Part shown: one piece after another, positions 11,847-23,073 of the stretch
Layout: every line of letters starts with the position of its first letter
Numbering within the stretch: the first letter of the stretch is position 1
From: Tachypleus tridentatus
Lineage: Eukaryota; Arthropoda; Merostomata; Xiphosura; Limulidae
Reading direction: 5' to 3'
NCBI RefSeq assembly: GCF_004210375.1
Contig: NC_134831.1
Coordinates: forward strand, 5,084,001-5,148,000
DNA length: 64,000 bases
Position numbers and translations under genes: made by a program
Notes under the pieces: model-generated
The model's input: the letters and a program-made list of their open reading frames with translations, nothing else
Databases searched by the model: none
Told to the model about the DNA's origin: nothing

Positions 11847-12004
11847 TCTCTCTGTACTTTCAACAGATCGTCTGACGCAGCTAGGCCTAATACGAGAGCA
11901 AACAACTCAAATCACTAGGCCTAATACAAGGGCAAACCCACTTAAACCACTTAGTACGTCAAACAAGACTCTCACTGTTGGTAAACATGAATGTATTTGT
12001 GCGG
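11847..12004 (+). other. Candidate orphan exon
   Basis: A strong acceptor (TTACTTCTTTTGTTTCAG) precedes 11,847 and a perfect donor GTAAGT follows 12,004. One frame is open through all 158 nt. CTAGGCCTAATAC occurs twice within it. The peptide is not recognised, and no partner exon was found. Confidence 0.3.
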
Positions 12005-12644
12005 GTAAGTATTAAATTCAAGTGGATTCGATATCTTGACAGTCTCAGCTAAACGAAAGCAATCATTCTAGTATATAATCGTATTAGGCCATACGAGCTC
12101 ATTCGATTAACGCGGAACGACAACATTGTCATAATAACGATTTTAACCAATATAAACAGTTCCATTGATGCCAGAACTGAGTCTGAAAGTCAGAATAATG
12201 AGTTTAGAGATATTAACTCACGCGTTTCTCCAGGATACGATCGAATTGTGAACCGTCAATATATTTGATATATAAGATGTTAATGTCTTCACTGAAATAT
12301 GCCTTTAATGAGCACAGTTTGAATAAGTAGATTAGAAACAACTACCGTCACAAATTTAAAATTCAATGCTCATCGTATAAAAAACGTAACCACAAGCCCT
12401 ACTCTTTACTAACCTTTTATCCGTTTTTATAAACATGATTAAGAAGGCGAAGATAAAAGAAAAAAGCATATAAAATTAGTCATATGTTATAACATTATAT
12501 ATTCACACTGCACTCAACTGTCGGTGACAATATACTGTAAATATAAAACAAACAATTAATAATGTTATTGGTGGTTCTGCTAGCTGGCAGTATTATTGCT
12601 GGTTATAACTTCCTATAAATGTTGAGTCAAACTAACAAGGGTTA

Positions 12645-12985
12645 CTAATAAGGGGAAGGTTTCCCCAGTAACAGTAAAACTCATTAACAAATGATAAATT
12701 GATAACAGAGGTCACTGTTAAGGGGAAGGATCCCCCAGTAACGGTAAAACTCATTAACAAGTGATAACTTGATAATAGAGGTCACTGTTAAGGGGAAGGA
12801 TCCCCCAGTAACGGTAAAAGTCATTGACAAGTGATAAATCGATAACAAAGGAACTTGAGGGGAAGGATCCCCCAGTAACTGTAGAATTCATTGACAAGTG
12901 ATAAACTGATAACAAAGTCGTTATCAGACTCGTTAAGGGGAAGAATCCCTTAGTAACGGTAAAACTGATTGGCAAATAGTAAATT
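12645..12985. repeat. About 70-bp tandem repeat with hairpins
   Basis: Five units, starting at 12,651, 12,721, 12,791, 12,858 and 12,936. Each has GGGGAAGGATCCCC or a variant flanked by inverted ACTGTTA/TAACGGT, so each can fold into a hairpin. Confidence 0.88.
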
Positions 12986-13301
12986 GGAAGATAATTGGAA
13001 TTCGCCTTTATGTTTTATATCCCAAACATATTACGGGCTGAATAATTCGTAACAATAAATTAACAGCATCAATGAAGCATATTATTGAAATCATTTCCTA
13101 CATCTTGACCTAGTGTAGGGAGTGAAAGACGACTTAAAACACCGGAACATAACACACCCTTTTCCACTATATAAAACATACCTATAGAGGTTTTGCGTGT
13201 GACGTCACTCTTGACCTAGTTACTGCTGACCGCTATGATGGGTGGCATGCTCGGCGTGTTTATATTCCAACACAAGGGTGATACATAGTCAAAAGTGCGC
13301 G

Positions 13302-13479
13302 ATGGTACACTCGTGTTGTGCATTTAACTGTTCAAATCGACATGGACAGGTGGAAAATGTGTCATACTACAGATTTCCTAAAGATCCCGACCGAAGAAGA
13401 CGATGGATTGCAGCTGTCAATAGGAAAAACTGGACATCCCCAGAGCACACCAGACTTTGTAGTAAACATTTTGTGTCAG
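13302..13479 (+). CDS. THAP zinc-finger protein, exon 1
   Basis: Encodes residues 1-59 plus the first base of codon 60. The start at 13,302 is chosen because THAP domains begin at the N-terminal Met just before the first zinc cysteine; an upstream in-frame ATG at 13,242 would add 20 residues with no THAP feature. C2CH zinc ligands are visible: C5 (or C6), C10, C53 and H56, with the conserved P26, W35 and F57. The donor is GTATGT at 13,480. THAP domains bind DNA; in transposons of this kind they recognise the element's own ends. TGACGTCA (CRE-like) lies at 13,200-13,207, just inside the left terminal repeat. A TATATAAA at 13,168-13,175 lies just outside the element and could serve as promoter. 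Confidence 0.85.
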
Positions 13480-13932
13480 GTATGTATAATTCATCTATAG
13501 CCAGGCTGAATAAATTGAAACTTACACGCATGATATATGTATAGCAGAACACACTGCAGCACCAGTCAAAGAAATGATTTTGCACACTTTTCTTTTACTT
13601 TTAAATAACTGAATAGTAAATTTACTGAAGGAACAATATCATTCATGATGAATAGGTTATATAGCAATTTGTACATTAAGACAAAATGTTAATATCTCTT
13701 AAAGGACCAATTTAAGTGATTCATCAGAAAACCACAACTGGCACAAGATTAAAAAGTGTGCAGATAATTACTTTGTTGGCTGTACATTCAGTTGTTAAAC
13801 AATGTTCAGCATATTCAGTTATATATATATATATTTAGTTAAAAGTGTACAGTGTATCTGTTGTATATATAAATATTATCTGATGATGCCTGTGGATCTA
13901 TATCTTAACTAAATTATTGTACTCTGTTTCAG

Positions 13933-14192
13933 GGACGAAGAGTGATGATCCCCTATCACCTGACTATGTACCTTCCATATTTCATTTTACACGTTCTCCC
14001 CTGAAGAGAAGGAAAGCTGCTGAATTGTGTAAACATGAAAACAGGAGAGAAGTGACCAAAAGGAGAAAAGAACAACAAAAGAGACATGAAGCTGCTGCTG
14101 GGCTGCTTGACCTTGCTTTCATAGAATCTGCTGGCACTGCTGCCACTGATAGCAGCTGTACTGATTCTGCTGATGAACTTGAAACAACCTAG
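13933..14192 (+). CDS. THAP zinc-finger protein, exon 2 (C-terminus)
   Basis: The acceptor (TTTCAG) ends at 13,932. The split Gly60 codon is restored in frame, giving a 145-residue protein. The exon opens with the rest of the THAP fold: a SDDPLSPDYVPSIF segment (residues 63-76) matches the conserved C-terminal proline/aromatic box of THAP domains. Then follow a highly basic stretch (residues 81-111, probably nuclear targeting or coiled coil) and a short Ser/Thr/Asp-rich tail ending in ETT. There is no DDE catalytic domain. Either the transposase gene was cut short by the internal deletion, or this is a small accessory DNA-binding protein. The intact frame over both exons suggests recent deletion or retained expression. 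Confidence 0.83.
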
Positions 14193-14411
14193 ACAATTAG
14201 GTGTCTTAATATCATTATACAAACATGTATAGAAGTGCTCCTGGGCTAGAGCTTTGACAACAGTCAGTACACATGTAGTACAATAATATTGAACCATTTA
14301 TTAAAATGGGGGCCCTACTTTACTTCAGTATCTAGTCTTCGTCTAAAATGTAGTTAAATCTATCATACAGAGTACATGATACATGTATGTAATATAACAT
14401 GATGTACAAAC

Positions 14412-14774
14412 CTTTGCTGTAATGATGACTTTATCCGACGTTGCCCTGGTTATCTGGACATTCTGTACAAATCCTGCCACAAAGTACTTGTACGCATCAA
14501 GGCTTTTGTAACCTTTTAGACTTTCATTTGTATAGGTGGAAGTCCTGTTTATCAAATATATATAAATGTCACCATATGTAATATTTGGCAGATCTACTCC
14601 GGCAACAGTCTGACTCTGAGCAACGTTGTCTTGGCTGGATATTACTGGCGTAAATACACGTGGTGGGAGCATATACGGGTCTCCTACACCCAGTTCCTTC
14701 ACTTTTTCCTCATACCTGGCCTTATCAGCACCTGTCAGGTGTGCTACAAGTGATGAAAAGCCAGCGGCATCCAT
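14412..14774 (-). CDS. First exon of the second ISL2EU protein (YqaJ-type, truncated)
   Basis: 121 codons from ATG at 14,774 to a phase-0 donor (AAAG|GTTTGT; exon ends 14,412). Past the donor the frame runs on only to a stop near 14,343. The segment PNITYGDIYIYLINRTSTY and the following YKSLDAYKYFVAGFVQNV resemble the N-terminal region of large invertebrate proteins that carry SWIM-type and YqaJ recombinase-like domains, often encoded in transposons. The downstream exons with the nuclease core are absent; the element passes straight into the 3' side of the THAP gene. I saw no frameshift or stop within the exon. The assignment is from memory of the protein family. Confidence 0.6.
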
Positions 14775-14910
14775 TTACATGTAAATAGTACTGAATACAG
14801 CAGTTGTTAACTCGTTCAGTCATGCGGGACACTTGCCACCCAATATGGCGGTATGTTTACAAACCTCGTTGTGGTCACCTGACACTAATAGGTTCACGCA
14901 AAACCTCTAT

Positions 14911-15868
14911 TTGGTTTAAATTGAAAGCATATCGATCAGATCATAAGTTGTTAATACCGATATCTGTATTTTTTCAGATTTCAATATTCCATTGGCGAGT
15001 TACGTTTTGAAACTTTTCGAATTTTTTATTATTTACTCGTGATGACTTTATGGGGATAGTTTTCACTTTCTGTATGTTTGGTTTGGTTTGTCCTAAGTGT
15101 TGAAGTCGTCATTGTGCCAAGTCGAATAACAGGTGTGACTCCCACGCTTGAAAATAGTCATTTATCTTGTTCTCAGTGTGTTGCCTTATGTCTGTACTTC
15201 TTTCCCCGCACCACTTCCTATCTCTTTCTTGATGTTGTTGTTTCTTCTAGTCCACTTCGTGTCCTATTTCAACAGTAAATTATTCTGTTTCTTCCACACT
15301 AGGCCATTCTCGAGTCCACTGTGGGACAGCAGTAAGTCTTCGGATTTACAATTCTAGAAAGAAGGGGTTCGATATGGTCTTGCGAAAAGAAGGCACATAA
15401 ATCATTCTCTAAATTTAGATTCTATTTCACCAGTTTGTGGGTTTCTCCTTTCCTGAATGGATTCTTAATCTAATATATCCGCATATTTTAATTAGTAGCT
15501 GCCTCCGATCTGATATTTATAAAAGAATGCCAGCCCTTAATGGAGTAATATTCACGACTTACAATAATCGACTTTCTGATATTTTTTTATCATCAGATAT
15601 TCCTATTTAAGCTGGGTTGAAGTAACACCAATTAGAAAAGGAGTTCTCTGCCTCTCAAAAAACAATCACCACGTAAAAGACCCCTGTTGTTTTCGAATTT
15701 TAATAGTGGATTTGATCATCTAAACAGGACATTATCTCCGAATTAATGGAAGATAAAATCAAACTTCAATGATTCATCAGAATTACAAATCTCCAAGATC
15801 TGACCTATCTGATATGCATGATCGATAAAAGCAGTGCGATCATTGATCATCTTCGTTGCCAAAGTTTG
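14911..15868. other. Intergenic right of the transposon
   Basis: One SINE B at 15,300-15,400; otherwise unique AT-rich DNA. Confidence 0.55.
15300..15400 (+). mobile_element. SINE B, diverged
   Basis: GTGGGACAGCAGTAAGTC and GGGTTCGATATGG; tail degraded. Confidence 0.7.
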
Positions 15869-16090
15869 GTTTGCTAGAATTTCGAGCAAAGCTACACGAG
15901 GACTATCTGCGCTAGCCATTACTAATTTAGCAGTGTAAAACAATTATCTTTTAAACAAATGGTGGGATTGACCGTCACATTATAACAACCCCACGGCTAA
16001 AAGGACGAGCATGTCTGGTGTAACGATAATTCAAACCCGCGACCCTCGAATTACCCTCAGAGTCGATCCCCCTAAACACCTGACCATGCT
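15869..16090 (-). mobile_element. SINE A with internal deletion
   Basis: The central CACCACCCACCGCC part is lost; tail and head remain. Confidence 0.88.
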
Positions 16091-16157
16091 TACCATGAAG
16101 AGAATGAATACAATATATATGTGATTTAGAACCTGTAGGTATATAGACGTGTTTCCA

Positions 16158-16410
16158 CAAATGAAGGTGGCTAAGGCGCTAGAATCGTAATTCAAGGGTC
16201 GCGGGTTCGAATCCCCGTTACACCAAACATTGCTGTGGACCATTATAATGTGACGGTTAACCCCACTATTCGTTGGTAAAAGAGCAGCCCAAGAGTTGAC
16301 GGTGGGTGGTGATGACTAACTGCCTTTCATCCAGTCTTGTACTACTAAATTAGGGACGGATAACGCAGATAGCCCTTGAGTAGCTTTGCACGAAATTCAA
16401 AACAAACCAA
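16158..16410 (+). mobile_element. SINE A, head slightly truncated
   Basis: B box GGGTTCGAATCCCC intact; runs to AAATTCAAAACAAACC. Lies 70 bp from an opposite-strand copy. Confidence 0.93.
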
Positions 16411-16579
16411 CTGAAACCACAATATTCGATACTTCTCAATATCTTTTGTGATGTCCATAAATGTGACTGTCGTTTCGATGTAATAGTAATGACACAGAAG
16501 TAATTCATAAAATACGCAGTAAACATATACATGTATCTTTAATCAGCGTATTTTTGTATGACGCAGTTTCTATTATTGC

Positions 16580-16685
16580 GCCCCCTAGTAGTACAATGGT
16601 ATGTCTGCTGAATTCTACTTCTAGAAACAAGCTTCGATACCCGTGGTGTAGGTTTGTACTTTATAACAAAACAACAACGATATTT
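16580..16685 (+). mobile_element. SINE C-like
   Basis: TAGTACAATGGTATGTCTGC, CTTCGATACCCGTGG, then TATAACAAAACAACAAC. Confidence 0.65.
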
Positions 16686-16869
16686 TATTGCTAGAAAACG
16701 TTTCACTCCATTTCTTAAAATACCCAAGCAATTGAAACTTTGTGACGTGTGCGCTGAACCGATGAAACTTAAGTAAACTTCTTATCTCACAGCTGTTCCA
16801 AAACCATCAAATAGCTTATAAAATGTAATTACAAAGATAAATCTATGTTTGTAAAACTCTTAAAATAAC

Positions 16870-16965
16870 TTATCCCGGTGAGCCAGTGGTATGTTACGGA
16901 CTTAAAACGCTAAAATTCGAGGCTCTAATGCGTAGCTGTGCACAAACTAGCTAACTAACTCACTT
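16870..16965 (+). mobile_element. SINE C-like, diverged
   Basis: CCCGGTGAGCCAGTGG and ACTTAAAACGCTAAAATTCG. Confidence 0.65.
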
Positions 16966-17036
16966 ATTGTATGAAAATGTTTAATCCATTTTATAAAAAT
17001 TGGCCAGACAAGTTTTGGAAACTAAGAAAACGTAAT

Positions 17037-17292
17037 GAACTCGATGTACTCGTATTCTGAGGGTCACGGTACCGAATCCCAGTCACACAAAGCATGCTCA
17101 CCCTTTCAATTGTGAGGTTGTTATAATGTGACGGTCAATCCCAATATTCCTTGGTAAATAGCAGCCCAAGAGTTGGCGGCGAGGGATGATAACTTGCTAC
17201 CTTCTCTCTAGTCTTACACTGCTAAATTATTGACGACTAGTGCAGACAGCCATAATGTAGTCTTACGTAAAATTTAAAAAACAAACAAACAA
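17037..17292 (+). mobile_element. SINE A, head-truncated
   Basis: Begins in the anticodon-arm region and ends in AAACAAACAAACAAA. Confidence 0.9.
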
Positions 17293-18004
17293 AATAATAA
17301 AATTGTATATATATATATGCTTGAAGTTAGACTGGCTGGATGCCGAACAGAAATCTAATATGTAGAACTGGTTTTACACTCGAAAAGCTCAGGTCCATAC
17401 ACCACTATAAGAGGTTATTTTTAGGCTTAATTGCGTGAAAAAATAGTCAGTCATCAGTTGGTGACGTTTCGTTCATGCTTCGTCCTAGAGAATACAGATC
17501 CCGACAGCACGAACTTTGCTTGCTATTTTCTGGAAACCGGAGAACACGTTGTTGATCTTGAATCATTATTTTTCTCCTGAATTTCCATAAATATCTCTTG
17601 AAACAATAGAACAAACACTCCTGTGTGAAACCACGCCTTCCTCTCGTGCTACTTACACCCCAAATGGTCAACATTTTATTTGTTGTATGGAAAGTGTCTG
17701 TGTTTGCTTCTTCTTTGCTTATATTAACAAAAGGACTAATTATACGTGTTTCTTACATCAGATTGATTTTAGAGCTTCAATAAAAAGAGTTTACGGACTT
17801 TTAAAATACAAGGTTTAAGGTAGGTATAAATCAAATGAAAGTCAAGAACATTTGGAATGGTTCCACTAAGAATAATTTAATAAAATGAAAGTTTTGTCTA
17901 CTTAATAGTCTTGTATTTATACGAATTCCCGGTTATTCTGATCAAAAGAAGATGAAAATCGTAGACTTGTGTCTTCTATAACATTAGTAAATATTGTGGG
18001 TACG

Positions 18005-18160
18005 TTTCAATTATTGTTTTAATTTCATACAACCGCGCAAGTAACATGTTGCTTGAGATATTAGAAATATATACCAAATTAGCATATGAAGCAACTCCCT
18101 GTAATTGTACACTAATTTCATACAACCAAGTAAATAACACGTTTCCTGAGGTAGTGAAAT
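18005..18160. repeat. Two-copy direct repeat
   Basis: TTTCATACAACC...GTAACATGTT...GAAATATATACCA recurs about 107 bp downstream in diverged form. Confidence 0.55.
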
Positions 18161-18219
18161 ATACCATATTATGGTATCTAATATATGTGTGTATGTTTCC
18201 TTATACCAAAGATTTACTA

Positions 18220-18487
18220 TAATTATTACGCTGTGTAATCTCACCTTATGATTCTGGTAAGTTTATTTTAGGTCTATTATAAATATACTGTTATTATTAC
18301 GTTGTGTTATCTCACCATATGATTCTGTAAAGTTTATTTTAGATCTATTATAAATATACTATAATTATTACGTTGTGTTATTTCTCCTTATAATTCTGTA
18401 AAGTTTATTTGAGGTCTATTATAAATATACTATAATTATCACGTTGTTATCTCACCTTATGATTCTGTAAAGTTTATTTTAGGCCTG
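18220..18487. repeat. 70-bp tandem repeat, about 4 copies
   Basis: Units contain TCTCACCTTATGATTCTG and AGTTTATTTTAGGTCTATTA. Confidence 0.88.
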
Positions 18488-19842
18488 TCGTTGTTCTATC
18501 CTAATTCGTATTGTTCTAATATAGTTTATATTATGGTAATTTGTTTCAAGAAAAGAATGATATTATATTGATGACAGAATTTTTTATCTTGTGTATTTTT
18601 TACTTACATTTCAAAGTTTACATTTATTTACTTCACATGCTGCTAAACATCAATTAATCCCTCAAATAATTACATATAACGGATACTATACACGTAAAGC
18701 CATTACAATGAGATATTGATTAATTTCTATCTGTAAACAACACTTACTTAACCCTTAATCGACAACCATATTCAATTGATGTTGCTACCTACAACAATCC
18801 CGTTTTTTAAGTTAAGAGCTAAACATCTTGTTGAGAAATGGAGAAACTTTAAGTTGATAAGTCGATAATCAAAGTTATAAAGACGAGGGAATTCCAGTTG
18901 AAAACAAAACAGTCAGAACGACACAAAGTATTATTTCTTCAAATTTCACAGACTACCTCCACCTACTGGAAATTAAAGTAACGCATTGTAATAAACGTGA
19001 TAATATATTAAAGAAATTCGCATTAAAATTTTCGGGCTCTAAAGAAACTAAATAAACGCACAAAAATACATGTTCCATGAAACATTTTTTCTGTCCTACA
19101 GCAGCAACACAGGATAAGTAACTTACAAACAATTTAAACTGTTATGTCGAACCAGTTTTTAATGGTACGCCGCATAAGAAAAATTACTTGGATGTTTTGG
19201 AAAGGAAAAACTCTCGCTCAGATTTCAAATATATTTAATACACTGTAGTGCAAAATTTATACTTTTGTTCTTTTTTTATCATACTAATGGAGAATGGCCA
19301 ATCGAAAAACATCATAAACCAAAAGAAAAACGTATGTGATCTACCACGTGCTCTAATGTGTACAAAGAGCCGAATGATAAGGCAAAAACACCACGAGTAA
19401 TACAGCAACATTTATCCATTTTGTGGAGCTTGTCACTGAAAGTAAATAAATTGGTAGAGACATTAAAGTGTCATCAGGCCTGAAGGAATATTCTTAACAC
19501 TGATGGAGATCTGAGTTAAAACGCATCTAGTACGCCATTTTTCTGCCAGAAATATTTGTTAAGAAATTTAAACTAACCTCATGTGCAACTATCGAGTATC
19601 ATCGCTAGGGATCGCTTTGAACTGACTGAATGACTGACTGGACGTGGAATTGGTTGTTTCAGCTCGTGCTTAATATAGCACTTGAATGTTATTTACAAAG
19701 TGTAAAATTTTAAAATTTAATATCAGTGTTCTAGTTAATTATGCAAGTTTTTTTTCTAGATTTCCACCAGGCAGAATTATTTCATCAAAATGATTATGAC
19801 TCGTCTGAGCATATCTGAGATATTTCCTGTGTCTTCGTTAGG

Positions 19843-20119
19843 TTTGGTTTGTTTTGAATTTTGCGCAAAGCTACACGAGGGTTATTCGCGTTAGCCGTCC
19901 CTAATTTAGCAGTGTAAGACTAGATAGAAGGCAGCTAGTCATCACCACTCACCGTTAACTCTTGGGCTATTCTTTTACCAACGAATAGTGGGATTGACCG
20001 TTACATTATAATGCCACCACGGCGGGAAGGGCGAGTATGTTTGGTGCGACAGGAATTCGAACCCGCGACCCTCGAATTACGAGTTGAGAGCCTTAACCAC
20101 CTGGCCATGCCGGACCATC
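19843..20119 (-). mobile_element. SINE A, full length, with target duplication
   Basis: TGTCTTCGTWAGG is duplicated at 19,830-19,842 and 20,120-20,132 with one mismatch. Confidence 0.95.
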
Positions 20120-20934
20120 TGTCTTCGTAAGGCTCTCGTTTCCAGTTGAAAGCTTTCAGTGAAATGAGTTTTATGGAGCAAGAAACATTTGTATACAAAA
20201 AAATGACATTATGAGGCTGCTAATAATATTTTGGCAGAGGATAAAAACATCAAAACGTATATGAAAGTGACTTATCTGCGTTAACAAATTCTCAAGAAAC
20301 TGTTAGAAGGTTAGAAACCTAACTCTTTATCTGAATACGAAACTGAACTTCTAAACACGGGTGCACATAGTTACCCTAAGCTAATTTCGACGAAACAACC
20401 CACCTAGATGGTAAATTTTAAGTTTGCACTTGAGTAGAGAAAATGTGTAGAATAAATTCATGGTAATAATGGAATGGTTCCAAAGTGTAATTTTCCTAGT
20501 ATTCTATAGACAGCTTGAACCGTTTACCTAAACTGCAACTTAAAACTGACAAATGTATGGAGATAATAGCGTGTTGTTTGATGCTGCGTGTAAGATCTTT
20601 TACAGCAAATCTTATGTGTCAGGCGTGGCCTGCTGAATAGCTTGCTTCGACTATTAATCTGAGTTCATACATGGCTCGTGACAGATAAACCACTCTATTC
20701 GTTCAAACAAGAGCGACTGATAGACTCTAGTCTATCAGTTGAAAATTAAAGACTGCTGTGTACAGAAAACATTTATGTAGCTTTGCACAAAATGGTTGGA
20801 AACGTAGGTAATAATTGTGTGGTAATTGAACGAGATACCTAAGACACAGTCGATCTTCACAAATGAAGAGATTCGGGAATGTAACATGCAGAAAGAGAGG
20901 TAGAATTTAAAAGGACAAAACTTTTTTAACTTAA

Positions 20935-21042
20935 ACATAAAGCTGCCCAATGTGCTATCTGTGTTCTGCACACTACGGGGATTAAAACCCGGTTTTGGTG
21001 TTGTAAGTTCGCAGACATACTGCTGTGCCACTGGGGTGGGAG
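20935..21042 (-). mobile_element. SINE C
   Basis: GTGCTATCTGTGTTCTGCAC, GGATTAAAACCCGG, GCTGTGCCACTGGGG. Confidence 0.78.
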
Positions 21043-21349
21043 TGGGCGGCAAGGAAAAATACAGTGGTTAAAACAAAATAAGAATAGAGAACTTTATTTC
21101 TCGAAAATGAAACAAATACAGCTTGTCTTCTGATTGGTCAAAAATTAAGTAAATGGAAAGACTGACTGAACCTATTTGAAGCCAGGACTGTGCTTGCTCT
21201 CTAACAGCTGACCAATCAGAAAGCATACACCGAAACTGGTAAGCAGTTCTCCTCCATTTGTCAGTTGCAAGGTGTACCCCAACCAAAAACTTAAAACTAC
21301 GTATCTTGCAAGTTGAAACAAAATAAAACTGATAGTTTTACTAAAAGGT

Positions 21350-21425
21350 GTTCTCATTATGAAATTTAAAATGCTAAAATCTAGGGTTCGATTTCTTACC
21401 AATTGTGTTGCTGTGCTTTAAAGAA
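21350..21425 (+). mobile_element. SINE C/B head fragment
   Basis: ATGCTAAAATCTAGGGTTCG and TTGCTGTGCTTTAAAG. Confidence 0.55.
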
Positions 21426-21459
21426 ATGGTTACAATGGGAAATCACTATGGCGAAAAAT

Positions 21460-21925
21460 ATTTTCTAAACACTAGCATCAGAGATGATGGCCAAAAGAAA
21501 AATAGTTTCTAAACACTAGCATCAGAGATAATGGCCAAAAGAAAAATAGTTTCTAAACACTAGCATCAGTAATGATGGCCAAGCGAAGAAGTAGTTTCTA
21601 AACACTAGCATCAGGGATGATGGCCAAAAGAAAAATAGTTTCTAAACACTAGCATCAGTAATGATGGCCAAGCGAAGGAGTAGTTTCTAAACGCTAACAT
21701 CAGAGATGATGGCCAAAAGAAAAATAGTGTCTAAACACTAGCATCAGAGATTATGGCCAAGTGAAAAAGAAGTTTCTAAACGCTAGCATCAGAGATGATG
21801 GCCAAAAGAAAAATAGTTTCTAAACACTAGCATCAGATATGATGGTCAAGTGAAAAAGAAGTTTCTAACCACTAGCATCAGAGATGATGGCCAAAATTAA
21901 GGTAGTTTCTGAACACTAGCACCAT
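21460..21925. repeat. 44-bp minisatellite, about 11 copies
   Basis: The core TTTCTAAACACTAGCATCAG repeats every 43-44 bp, followed by AGATGATGGCCAAAAG with A/G-rich variants. Confidence 0.93.
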
Positions 21926-22192
21926 ATATGAAAAAGCTTTATTATAGATGTACGACATTTAAACAAGATTTTGTTATATTCAGGCACAAAGAGAGACACA
22001 AGTACATGTAAGTAGTAGAAAACAGATATCACATGACCAGGTATTACGTCACAGTCTAATACAGATATTCTGGTATCCCGAAGTGCTGATTTCAGATGAA
22101 TTGTTTTCTCCAGTTAAGATAGTTTACTCATGTTAGTTTCTTTGTTGAAAATTACAGGTTGTGTTTTTAGGTTGTTTTATGAGTTAATCAGA

Positions 22193-22292
22193 AACCTACA
22201 CAATGGGCTATCTGTGCTCTGCCCACCACTGGTATCGAAACCCGGATTTTAGAGTTGTAAGTCCGCAGATATACCGCCGAGCCACTGGGGGT
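22193..22292 (-). mobile_element. SINE C, tail end lost
   Basis: GGGCTATCTGTGCTCTGCCC, GTATCGAAACCCGG, CCGCCGAGCCACTGGGG. Confidence 0.82.
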
Positions 22293-22659
22293 TTTTGTTA
22301 TGGATATATTGTGGTTTTATGAGTTGCAATGGTGGGAGTTTTTTATTATTATTATTCTCGATGAATCTGGCTTCCAATTAGTTTTGGATCATCCAGTGTA
22401 AATGCTTAGTTTTATGTTCAGACTACTTTTTACTATCAGTTAGATGTTTCGTGTGATATGATACTACGATAATGCTTTCCAGTAAAGCAAGATATGTTGA
22501 AAATTATTATCAGTCTAACTACGATGTGACTTCACACAAATCACGATTTATAGCTCAGGCTTCACTGACGTAAGGTGTGAAGTTCACAAACTTTAGATAT
22601 TTCCAGACACTTCTATATTGATTGGTTTTTTAAGACAATAATTTACAACTGTTAGTATT

Positions 22660-22800
22660 AACTTATGATGACGAGAAACCCACTTGAAGTAGAAATGTAT
22701 TATCAAGACGGCTAGTATGGGTATTAAAACTTTAATTAAAATAATGTACAGAACAATGTATCGACCTTCTTAGATCGTCTTTAGATTAACATAGTTTTTG
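22660..22800 (+). repeat. Dispersed repeat D (possible Penelope-type terminus)
   Basis: GATGACGAGAAACCCACTTG, GGCTAGTATGGGTATTAAAA and TCGACCTTCTTAGATCGTC are shared with 26,630-26,770. The GTCGAAAC-type motif near the end resembles termini of Penelope-like elements; no coding part here. Confidence 0.6.
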
Positions 22801-23073
22801 GTGGTTTCTTCTTTAAATTTCGCGTAAAGCTATACGACGGTTATCTGAACTAGCCGTACCTAATTTAATAGCGTAAGACTAGATGGAAGGCAGCTAGTTT
22901 TTACCACCAACCGACAGCTCTTGGGCTACTTTTTTACAAGCAAATAGTAGCATTGACCGTCAGATAATAAAGAACCCACGGTAGAAATGGCGAGCATGTT
23001 TGGTGTAACAGGGATTCGATCCCGCGACCCTCAAATTACGAGCCGAAGCCCTAACCACCTGGCCATGCCAGAC
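22800..23073 (-). mobile_element. SINE A, full length
   Basis: From AAATTTCGCGTAAAGC to GGCCATGCCAGACC. Confidence 0.92.

Larger units (their letters stand above)
13186..14908. mobile_element. Internally deleted ISL2EU-like DNA transposon
   Basis: Seen: AGAGGTTTTGCGTG at 13,186-13,199 is matched exactly in inverse orientation at 14,895-14,908. Both ends are flanked by AT (13,184-13,185 and 14,909-14,910), as for a 2-bp target duplication. A second subterminal inverted match (ACCGC.AT..TGGGTGGCA) lies at 13,229-13,247 and 14,834-14,852. Inside are two convergent gene fragments: a THAP-domain gene on + and the first exon of another protein on -. Known: ISL2EU elements have AT target duplications and encode a transposase plus a second protein with a YqaJ-type nuclease domain. 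Inference: this 1.7-kb copy keeps both gene starts but has lost the catalytic parts of both, so it is non-autonomous. The family name rests on architecture and target duplication, not on a search. Confidence 0.72.
17293..19829. other. Intergenic, tandem repeats only
   Basis: Outside the repeats at 18,005-18,487 I see no gene, SINE or transposon ends. Confidence 0.55.

Noticed and set aside
13956..14297. 113-residue minus-strand open frame across the THAP exon 2
   Set aside because: It is the antisense shadow of the THAP coding exon.
22735..22800. Hammerhead ribozyme (CTGANGA ... GAAA) in repeat D
   Set aside because: The copies present are mutated, and the spacing between the core motifs does not give a clean stem II; kept only as a possible Penelope link.
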